Source: CAZACZ01 sp964483695
GTDB taxonomy: Bacteria; Deinococcota; Deinococci; Deinococcales; Trueperaceae
Reading direction: 5' to 3'
DNA length: 21,127 nt
Assembly: GCA_964483695.1 (NCBI GenBank)
Contig: CAZACZ010000051.1
Location: 1-21,127, forward strand
Numbering within the stretch: the stretch's first letter is position 1; every line of letters starts with the position of its first letter. The position numbers and the translations under genes were made by a program. A model generated the notes under the pieces. It was given only the letters and a program-made list of their open reading frames with translations. It did no database searches and had not been told where the DNA came from. This document shows, piece by piece, positions 13,876 to 21,127 of the stretch.

Positions 13876-15545
13876 CCCTTCGCCCGGCCCGGAGCGCCCG
13901 CAGCGCCCGGTCCGCGGCTGCCAGCCACCGGCGCCGCGACCTCCCCGTCGGCGCCGGTGGCGCGTTCCGCCGCCATGCGCCAGAGGTGCAGCGTGGCGTA
14001 GCTGCGCCACGGACGCCACGCTTCGGCGCGCGCAGCCGCGGCCGCCGCCGAGACGCCGCCGAGCGCCTTGCGCACCACCAGGTCTTCCTTGGGGAAGGCG
14101 TCGGGCAGGTGCATCGCGCGCATGGCCAGGTACTGCGCCGTCCACGGGCCGATGCCGGGAAGGGCGGTGAGCGCGCGCACCTGCTCCGAGGCGTCGTCGC
14201 CCGGCGCGAGCGTCACCTGCCCCGCCGCGAACGCCTTCGCCAGCGCCACGATGCAGCCGGCGCGCGCGCCGACGATGCCGAGCGCCGCGATGCCGGCGGG
14301 GTCGAGGGCCGCCACCGCCTCCGGTGTCGGGAACAGGTGCGTCAGGTCGGCCGGCCTGCCGTCGGCCGCCGCGTCGCTGGGGTCCAGCGGTGTCCCGAAC
14401 GCCTGCACGAAGCGGCCGGCCAGCGTGGTGGCAGCCTTGACGCTCACTTGTTGCCCGAGCACGGCGCGCACCGCCAGTTCGAACGGATCGACCGCGCCGG
14501 GCACGCGCAGCCCGCGGTCGCGCCGGACAGCGGCGGCCAACGTGGCGTCTCGCTCCAACTGCGCGGCGATCACGTCGGGGCGCGCTTCGAGGTCGAACAG
14601 CCGCCGCACCCGCGCCAGCACGGCTGGCAACGCCGGGGTGAGGGTGCGGCTCACCTCGAGGAGCACGCCAGCCGCAGCGGGGTCGTGCGTCACGCGGAGC
14701 CAACCGTGACGGTGCCCGAGCCGCAAGGTGCGGGCGTAGGCGCCGGCCGTGACGCCCTCGACTCCTGCCAACGCGCGCGCCGCCAAGAACGCCAGCGTCC
14801 CGTCCCAGTCGTACGGGGGGCGGTAGGCGAGGCGCAGCATCAGGGTGGCGGGGAGCGCGGCGGCGTCCGCGGGGTCGTGGGCCGTCCCGCGCGCGTGCTT
14901 GCGCAGACGCGTCGGCGGCATGCCGTAGCGCGTGCGGAACGCCTCGTTGAAGCGGCGCAGGCTGTGGAACCCGCTGGCGAAGGCGATCTCGATGACGGGG
15001 AGGTCGGTCTCGGTGAGCAGCTGCTTCGCCAGCAACAGACGGCGGGTGCGCTGCAGCTCGCTGGGCGTGGCGCCCAGTTCGCGCTGGGCAACGCGCCGCA
15101 GTTGCCGCGCGCTCAGCCCGAGCTCGTCGGCGAGTTGCGTCAGGCTCGGCGTGCCGTCCACGTCGTCCTCCGCGATCCGGTCCAGCAGGCGCAGCGCCAC
15201 GCGCTGGGCGCCATCGACCGGCGCGTTGCCGGGCGCCAACTCGGGCCGGCAACGCAGGCACGGGCGGAACGACGCGCGCTCCGCCGCCGCCGCGCTCGGG
15301 AAGAAGCGGCAGTGCTCGGGCTTCGGGGTGCGGGCTGGGCAGATCGGGCGGCAGTAGATGCCCGTCGAGGTGACCCCGACGAAGAACACGCCGTCGAAGC
15401 GCGGGTCCCGCGCCGACAAGGCGCGGTAGTAGGCGCCGTGCCCGGGTGCGCCTTCGTCGCGCGTCGCTGGTGCGGCGGAGCGAGGTCCGTTCACGGGGGC
15501 AGTGTAGGACAGCCGCAAGCCCAGGGACCGGCCGCTTCCGGCCAT
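13839..15545 (-). CDS. Fused Ada metal-binding/AraC regulator and AlkA-type 3-methyladenine DNA glycosylase
   Basis: Alkylation-damage sensor and repair enzyme in one chain, 568 residues. The Ada N-domain has YCRPICP (64-70) and RPCLRC (94-99), giving the four zinc ligands Cys65, Cys69, Cys96 and Cys99; in Ada one of these accepts the methyl group from phosphotriesters. AraC-type HTHs follow (about 120-215). The AlkA part has an AlkA_N-like LMLRLAYRPPYDWDG (235-249), the HhH-GPD motif LPGIGPWTA (462-470) and catalytic Asp488. The last 50 residues are low complexity. The start is uncertain: GTG 15494 (17 codons shorter) has TACACT six bases upstream and suits a leaderless mRNA, while ATG 15545 has no ribosome site. 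Divergent from the methyltransferase, it probably activates both genes. Confidence 0.93.
   Translation of the reverse strand: MAGSGRSLGLRLSYTAPVNGPRSAAPATRDEGAPGHGAYYRALSARDPRFDGVFFVGVTSTGIYCRPICPARTPKPEHCRFFPSAAAAERASFRPCLRCRPELAPGNAPVDGAQRVALRLLDRIAEDDVDGTPSLTQLADELGLSARQLRRVAQRELGATPSELQRTRRLLLAKQLLTETDLPVIEIAFASGFHSLRRFNEAFRTRYGMPPTRLRKHARGTAHDPADAAALPATLMLRLAYRPPYDWDGTLAFLAARALAGVEGVTAGAYARTLRLGHRHGWLRVTHDPAAAGVLLEVSRTLTPALPAVLARVRRLFDLEARPDVIAAQLERDATLAAAVRRDRGLRVPGAVDPFELAVRAVLGQQVSVKAATTLAGRFVQAFGTPLDPSDAAADGRPADLTHLFPTPEAVAALDPAGIAALGIVGARAGCIVALAKAFAAGQVTLAPGDDASEQVRALTALPGIGPWTAQYLAMRAMHLPDAFPKEDLVVRKALGGVSAAAAAARAEAWRPWRSYATLHLWRMAAERATGADGEVAAPVAGSRGPGAAGAPGRAKGQPRRSTKSRSS
13925..13960 (+). 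terminator. P450 terminator hairpin inside the 3' end of the repair gene
   Basis: CCACCGGCGCCG (13925-13936) and CGGCGCCGGTGG (13949-13960) form a perfect 12-bp stem with a 12-base loop, starting 50 bases after the P450 stop. On the other strand it codes for part of the unconserved C-terminal tail of the Ada/AlkA fusion. Confidence 0.45.
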
Positions 15546-15568
15546 CGAGGTGCCGCGACGTAGCGCGG

Positions 15569-15597
15569 GTCGACGCGGCGCGCCTCGCCACGTCGAC
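15569..15597. promoter_or_regulatory. Paired GTCGAC sites between the divergent repair genes
   Basis: GTCGAC occurs at 15569-15574 and 15592-15597, 23 bp apart centre to centre, about two DNA turns. The second sits inside the 10-bp palindrome ACGTCGACGT (15590-15599). An AraC-type or Ada-like activator could bind here, but G+C-rich palindromes also occur by chance. Confidence 0.3.
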
Positions 15598-15633
15598 GTC
15601 CGATTCCGGCCAGCGGGGGGTGAGCGCGCCGTC

Positions 15634-15639
15634 TAGCAT
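15634..15639 (+). promoter_or_regulatory. Possible -10 box (TAGCAT) of the methyltransferase gene
   Basis: TAGCAT lies 22 bases before the ATG. The expected transcription start falls just ahead of the GGAGG at 15651-15655. No -35 match is seen, consistent with activator dependence. Confidence 0.35.
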
Positions 15640-15661
15640 CGGGCGGCGAAGGAGGCAGGTC

Positions 15662-16330
15662 ATGGCACACGAGAAGGCTCCGGGAGCGGGCGGGCGGGCG
15701 TCGGGCGCAGGCGCATCGGCCGGAGGGGCGTCGGGCAAGGTGTCCTCCGCGCCGAGCACGCATGCGAAGAAGGGCGGCACGCTCCGCACCACCGTCGTGC
15801 CGACGCCGTTCGGCGCAGCGCTCGTCGCCGTCAGCGCGGTGGGCGTGGCGAGCGTGATGTTCGGCGACGACGAGGCCCGGCTGGAGGCAGAGGTCGTCGC
15901 GGCGTTCCCGGGGGCCGCGGCGCGGCGCGACGACGAGGGCCTGTCGGCGCTCGGACGGCGCGTGGCCGACCTGCTGGCCCATCCCGAGCGCGTCGGCGGC
16001 GCCCCGCTCGAAGAGGCTCTGGGCGTGCCGCTCGACGAAGGCGGCACGCCGTTCCAGCGCCAGGTGTGGCGCGCCCTGCGGGCGATCCCGGCTGGCACCA
16101 CCTGCAGCTACACCGAGCTGGCCGTGCGCCTTGGCCGGCCGTCCGCGGCGCGCGCGGTGGCCCGCGCCTGCGCCACCAACCGCATCGCGGTGCTGACGCC
16201 GTGCCACCGGGTGGTGCGAAGCGGCGGCGGACTGGCCGGGTACCGCTGGGGCGTCGAGCGCAAGCGCGCGCTGTTGGCACGCGAAGCCGCCGCCGTGCTA
16301 CGATCCGGGATATCCCGCGGGGGTATATGA
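15662..16330 (+). CDS. ogt: Methylated-DNA-[protein]-cysteine S-methyltransferase (O6-methylguanine repair)
   Basis: Suicide repair protein that moves the methyl group from O6-methylguanine to its own cysteine. 222 residues: a G/A/S-rich tail (1-40), the N-terminal domain starting LRTTVVPTPFG (41-51), then the C-terminal domain with TPFQRQVWRALRAIPAGTTC (129-148), Tyr150, hinge Asn173 (ACATNR), acceptor Cys181 in PCHRV, and GYRWGVERKRALLAREA. GGAGG six bases before the ATG sets the start. Because the divergent gene carries the Ada sensor domain but no methyltransferase domain, this gene supplies the missing activity. The stop codon is preceded by a 12-bp palindrome centred on GATATC (16306-16317). 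Confidence 0.94.
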   Translation: MAHEKAPGAGGRASGAGASAGGASGKVSSAPSTHAKKGGTLRTTVVPTPFGAALVAVSAVGVASVMFGDDEARLEAEVVAAFPGAAARRDDEGLSALGRRVADLLAHPERVGGAPLEEALGVPLDEGGTPFQRQVWRALRAIPAGTTCSYTELAVRLGRPSAARAVARACATNRIAVLTPCHRVVRSGGGLAGYRWGVERKRALLAREAAAVLRSGISRGGI

Positions 16331-16440
16331 CCGCCATCCCGACCTCGCGGAGCATCGCGCGCGCGGTACGTCGCGGGCCGCCTTAAGGCGCTGCCGCGCG
16401 TGCTAGCGTCCGCCCATCCGACCGCACGAGGAGCACGAGC

Positions 16441-17083
16441 ATGAGCGATACCCGAGCCAACGCCAGCACCGCCGCCAGCACCGCCGCCAGCACCGCCGCC
16501 GGTACCGCCGCCCGCCCTGCCGCCGCGNNNNNNNNNNNNNNNNNNNNNNNNNNNNNNNNNNNNNNNNNNNNNNNNNNNNNNNNNNNNNNNNNNNNNNNNN
16601 NNNNNNNNNNNNNNNNNNNNNNNNNNNCGCCAGCACCGCCGCCAGCACCGCCGCCGGTACCGCCGCCCGCCCTGCCGCCGCGACCGACCGCCCACTCGGC
16701 ATGAACGCCGTCCTGGACGGCGACATCGACGCCGTCCAAGCGCGTGTCGCCTCGGCGCTGAAGGAGCAGGGGTTCGGCATCCTGACCGAGATCGACGTGC
16801 AGGCGACGCTGGCCACCAAGATCGGCGCCGAGATCGAGCCGTACCGCATCCTCGGGGCGTGCAACCCGAAGCTCGCGCACCGCGCGCTGGAAGCCGACCG
16901 TTCGATCGGGCTGCTGCTGCCGTGCAACGTGGTGCTACGCCAGGCGGGGCCGGGCCGCACCGAGGTGAGCATCCTCGATCCCGAGGTGATGTTCTCGGTG
17001 GCGCCCGACGCCGCGCGGCAGAAGATCCCCGCTCTGCCGGCCGAGGCGCGCGAGCGCCTAGCCGCGGCGCTGACGGCGCTGCG

Positions 17084-17093
<10 letters not shown>
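16441..17093 (+). CDS. DUF302 family protein (interrupted by an assembly gap)
   Basis: Small cytoplasmic protein of unknown function. The DUF302 core is clear: VASALKEQGFGILTEIDVQA, then YRILGACNPKLAHRAL, GLLLPCN and SILDPEVM. These cysteine motifs are a family hallmark. ATG 16441 has GAGGAG (16428-16433) seven bases upstream and an extended -10 (TGCTAGCGT, 16401-16409) in front. The N-terminus is a low-complexity STAA-repeat tail containing the 100-N gap. Deleting gap plus one 55-bp flank copy leaves 498 nt, 166 codons (165 residues), in frame with the core, so the gene is probably whole, though the repeat count may be wrong. An internal ATG at 16701 has no ribosome site. Its end overlaps the convergent pgi by 10 bp. 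Confidence 0.85.
16462..16509 (+). repeat. 12-bp tandem repeat coding for Ala-Ser-Thr-Ala
   Basis: GCCAGCACCGCC occurs three times (16462, 16474, 16486), with a degenerate fourth copy at 16498. It encodes the N-terminal tail of the DUF302 protein and runs into the assembly gap. Confidence 0.85.
16473..16682. other. Second scaffold gap of 100 N flanked by identical 55-bp contig ends
   Basis: 16473-16527 and 16628-16682 are identical and separated by exactly 100 N, as at the first gap. Here the overlap lies within a tandem repeat, so the true number of repeat units cannot be read. Confidence 0.9.
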
Positions 17094-18810
<1,717 letters not shown>

Positions 18811-18814
<4 letters not shown>

Positions 18815-19950
18815 GTCGGCCTCCCTTGGGCCGGGCCGCCGGGCACGGTCCCGTGTTCGGGCGCGGGCTCGCCGCCCGACTCGCTCGAGGCGCGCCAGAT
18901 GTTGATGTCCGCCTCGGTGGCGAAGCGGTCGATCTCCGCGACCTCCTCTGGGGTGAACGTCAGGTTCTCGAGTGCCGCGACGTTCTCCTCGAGTTGGCGC
19001 ACGCTGCTGGCGCCGATCAGCACCGACGTCACGCGCGGGTCGCGCAGGCACCACGCCAACGCCATCTGCGCCAGCGTCTGGCCGCGGCGCTCGGCGATCC
19101 GCGCCAGGCCTCGCACCTTCGCGAGCGTCTCGTCGGTCAGGAAGGCGCGCCGGAACGAGCCGTCCCGGCCTGCCCTGGCGCCTTCCGGGAGGGTGGCGTT
19201 CAGGTCGGCGGGCGAGACGTCGAGGTACTTCGAGGTCAGCAACCCTTGCGCCAACGGCGAGAAGGCGATGCAGCCGATCCCTTCCTCCTCGAGCACGTCC
19301 AGCAACGAACCCTCGATCCAGCGGTTGAGCATCGAGTACGACGGCTGGTGGATCAGGCAAGGCGTGCCCATCCTGCGCAGCAGGCGCGCCGCCTCGCGGG
19401 TGGCGGTGCTGGCGTAGGACGACACCCCGACGTACAGGGCCTTGCCCTGCTGCACCGCGCTGGCGAGCGCCCCCATGGTCTCTTCCAGCGGCGTGTGAGG
19501 GTCGAAGCGGTGCGAGTAGAAGATGTCGACGTACTCGAGGCCCATCCGCTCGAGGCTCTCGTCTAGGCTCGCCAGGAGGTACTTGCGCGAGCCCCACTCG
19601 CCGTACGGTCCGTCCCACATGCGGTACCCGGCCTTGGTCGAGACGACCAGCCGGTTGCGCAGACCCGCGAAGTCGGTGCGCAGGATCTCGCCGAAGTGGC
19701 GCTCGGCCGATCCCGGCGGCGGGCCGTAGTTGTTCGCCAGGTCGAAGTGGGTGATGCCCAGCTCGAAGGCGCGCACGAGGATGGCGCGCATCGTCTCGAG
19801 CGGGCGGTCCTCCCCGAAGTTCTGCCACAGGCCCAGCGAGACGGTGGGAAGCAGCAGGCCGCTGCGTCCCGTGCGGCGGAAGCCCACCTTGCCCTCGGGG
19901 GCGGTGGTGGCGGGGATCGCGGGAGCGGGGGATGGGTCGGGCGGAACCAT
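18811..19950 (-). CDS. yghZ: Aldo/keto reductase, YghZ/Gpr type (L-glyceraldehyde 3-phosphate reductase)
   Basis: NADPH-dependent reductase, 379 residues, in the subgroup of E. coli YghZ (Gpr), which reduces L-glyceraldehyde 3-phosphate and methylglyoxal. Very similar stretches include GITHFDLANNYGPPPGSAE (65-83) with Asp70 and Tyr75, STKAGY (104-109) with Lys106, VDIFYSHR (141-148) with His147, IHQPSYSMLNRW, and VTSVLIGASSVRQLEENVAA near the end. About 23 Pro/Ala-rich residues precede the barrel. GGAGG six bases before the ATG sets the start. It is first in a two-gene operon with pgi. TACGAT (20022-20017) is a possible -10 box, followed by a leader with a GCCTCG/CGAGGC hairpin (19977-19997). 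Pairing with pgi suggests triose or sugar-phosphate by-product clearance. Confidence 0.9.
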
Positions 19951-20111
19951 GGCCGGCCTCCAGACGGGGCGCCTGCGCCTCGCGCGTGCCCCGAGGCGAA
20001 CGCGTCCGGGCCTCCCATCGTACCGCGAGGCTGCGGTGGCCCAGTTGGCCCGTACGGCGAGCGCCATCGCGTCCCGCTGGGCGTTGGCGAAGCCGCCCCG
20101 GCCGTCGGTGC

Positions 20112-20546
20112 TCAGGCCGCCCGCGGCGGGTCGATCAGTTGCACCAGGCGGATGCCGGAGAGCGCTTCGCGGATGGCGAGCGAGGCGTGGATGTAGGCCA
20201 CGTTGAGCCGGCAGTACCCCTTGCGTTCGGTGGTGGCGCAGCGCGCCTTGGTCTGGCAGGTGTCCACCACCAGGGGCCCCGACACGGTCTCGATGACGTC
20301 GAGCAACGTGAGGCGGCTCGGGTCGATGGTCAAGGTGACGCCGCCGCTGCGCCCCTGACGACTCTCGACGTAGCCCGCTTCGGACAGGCGCCGGAGCACC
20401 TTGGCGAGGAACGCGGGTGGCATCTTCAGGTCCTTCGCCATCCGGCCCGCCGGCGCGCCGGGGTTCTCCGCGGCGTAGATGAGCGCATGCACGGCGTAGC
20501 TCTCCTCGCGTCGGAGCAGGGTGCGGTAGTCGGCGGCGATGGTCAT
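20112..20546 (-). CDS. Rrf2-family regulator with three cysteines (possible Fe-S sensor)
   Basis: Small winged-helix regulator, 144 residues. The Rrf2 hallmarks are EESYAVHALIYAAEN (14-28), the recognition region AKDLKMPPAFLAKVLRRLSE (37-56), RQGRSGGVTL (63-72) and LLDVIETVSG (81-90). Cys97, Cys103 and Cys112 (C-x5-C-x8-C) lie where IscR and NsrR bind their cluster; the second spacing is longer than the common C-x5-C-x5-C. Divergence from a nirK-like gene favours an NsrR-like nitric-oxide sensor over IscR or CymR, but this is inference. No strong ribosome site is present. TACCAT (20563-20558) eleven bases before the ATG could be a -10 box for a short leader. The start fits the family N-terminus. 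Confidence 0.88.
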   Translation of the reverse strand: MTIAADYRTLLRREESYAVHALIYAAENPGAPAGRMAKDLKMPPAFLAKVLRRLSEAGYVESRQGRSGGVTLTIDPSRLTLLDVIETVSGPLVVDTCQTKARCATTERKGYCRLNVAYIHASLAIREALSGIRLVQLIDPPRAA

Positions 20547-20633
20547 CCCTGGCGACCATGGTAGCAGCAACGCGGAGCACGACGTCGGCGTTTGGGATGC
20601 GACGGCGACGCGTTCACGGGGGGACATCCGTCC

Positions 20634-20662
20634 TTGTCGCCGCCCGAACGCAGGTCTAACTT
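20634..20662 (+). promoter_or_regulatory. Candidate nirK promoter (TTGTCG, 17 bp, TAACTT)
   Basis: TTGTCG (20634-20639) and TAACTT (20657-20662) are spaced 17 bp. The expected start of transcription is near 20669, leaving a leader of about 85 bases before the ATG with AAGGAGG at 20741-20747. Confidence 0.4.
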
Positions 20663-20677
20663 GGATACAGATGTCCA
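20662..20677. promoter_or_regulatory. Imperfect palindrome over the nirK transcription start
   Basis: TGGATACAGATGTCCA has outer arms TGGA/TCCA with partial inner symmetry, in an A+T-richer patch between rrf2 and nirK. An inverted GGACAT (20622-20627) lies upstream. Its position right after the candidate -10 fits repression by the neighbouring Rrf2 protein. It is not a clean match to known NsrR sites. Confidence 0.35.
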
Positions 20678-20754
20678 TGTTTCCCGACCGCACGGCGACG
20701 GACGCCACCCACCTTGAACGCGGCCACGGGAACCGGGACGAAGGAGGACACCAG

Positions 20755-21127
20755 ATGCGCACCACCCGAGGCAACCTACCGCTCGGACTCATCGTCGCCG
20801 CGGCCGCGGCCTTCGTCGCGTTGGCCGTCGCGATCGCGCTCTTCGTCGGCCCGACGCACACTTCCGTCCCGGCCGAAGCGGCCTCCGCCGGCCACGGCGC
20901 GCACGACCTGAGTGTCATCCAACCCGACGTCCACTACGTCGTCCAGCAAGACCCCGAGGACCTCGTGCCGGTCGACGAGCTGCCGCTGGTGCAGGGCGTG
21001 CTGGGGTACGCGCCGAACGTCGCGCCGCCGGTCGAGCGCGATTACCGCGCCCACGTGCAAGTCGAACTCGAGGTCGTCGAGCAGACCATGCGCCTCGCCG
21101 ACGGCGTCGAGTACCGCTTCTGGACCT
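20755..21127 (+). CDS. nirK: Copper-containing nitrite reductase, N-terminal part (runs off the right edge)
   Basis: 124 residues are in the window. A basic start (MRTTRGN) and a hydrophobic helix (about 9-31) give an export signal or membrane anchor. After a linker come VLGYAPNVAPPVERDYRAHV and then the cupredoxin start QVELEVVEQTMRLADGVEYR, ending FWT. NirK proteins have this stretch just before FDGTVPGPxIRVREGD. The copper ligands lie beyond the window, so another two-domain multicopper protein is not excluded. NirK reduces nitrite to nitric oxide outside the cytoplasmic membrane. AAGGAGG seven bases before the ATG sets the start. Divergence from a cysteine-bearing Rrf2 regulator supports a nitric-oxide-controlled denitrification gene. 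Confidence 0.72.
   Translation, partial: MRTTRGNLPLGLIVAAAAAFVALAVAIALFVGPTHTSVPAEAASAGHGAHDLSVIQPDVHYVVQQDPEDLVPVDELPLVQGVLGYAPNVAPPVERDYRAHVQVELEVVEQTMRLADGVEYRFWT

Noticed and set aside
12520..16101. A 1193-codon open frame on the minus strand
   Set aside because: Runs antisense to the P450 and methyltransferase and through the repair gene out of frame. The real genes have clear catalytic motifs; this does not.

Overview
The window is about 70% G+C DNA with a gene roughly every 1.2 kb. It looks chromosomal: I see no insertion sequence, phage gene, CRISPR array, tRNA or rRNA. Protein content, and several TAnnnT boxes lying 5-11 bases before start codons with no ribosome site between, suggest the Deinococcota, perhaps a Truepera relative. 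That placement is inference, not something I could test.

Left third (1-7256). The N-terminal part of catalase-peroxidase katG runs off the left edge on the minus strand. Behind it is a group II pyridoxal-phosphate (PLP) decarboxylase, broken in this assembly by a 100-N gap. A biotin-protein ligase is divergent from the decarboxylase. It converges on a FAD-dependent monooxygenase-like gene that lies downstream of a TPR/LuxR-type regulator, probably as a regulator-enzyme pair. A 35-codon relic of an AlgI/MBOAT acyltransferase lies in the gap between luxR and the next gene.

Middle (7257-13875). On the minus strand are a secreted polysaccharide-deacetylase-like protein, a membrane-anchored DUF3105 protein and a lipoprotein subtilase. 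A TetR regulator is divergent from a cytochrome P450, and a clear A+T-rich palindrome covers both promoters.

Right third (13839-21127). A fused Ada-metal-domain/AraC/AlkA alkylation-repair protein is divergent from an O6-methylguanine-DNA methyltransferase, which together make a complete alkylation-repair module. A DUF302 gene, broken by a second 100-N gap, converges on glucose-6-phosphate isomerase. That gene overlaps a YghZ-type aldo/keto reductase by ATGA. Finally an Rrf2-family regulator with three cysteines is divergent from the start of what looks like a copper nitrite reductase (nirK), which runs off the right edge.

Both N gaps are flanked by identical 55-bp sequences. Deleting 155 bp (gap plus one copy) restores an uninterrupted reading frame of normal family length in both genes, so both breaks are scaffolding artefacts, not pseudogenes.

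The window reads as four small regulator/effector cassettes (LuxR-FAD enzyme, TetR-P450, Ada/AlkA-MGMT, Rrf2-NirK) set among housekeeping genes. No single feature is certainly a new system. The LuxR-FAD pair and the Rrf2-NirK locus are the best candidates for something not yet described.
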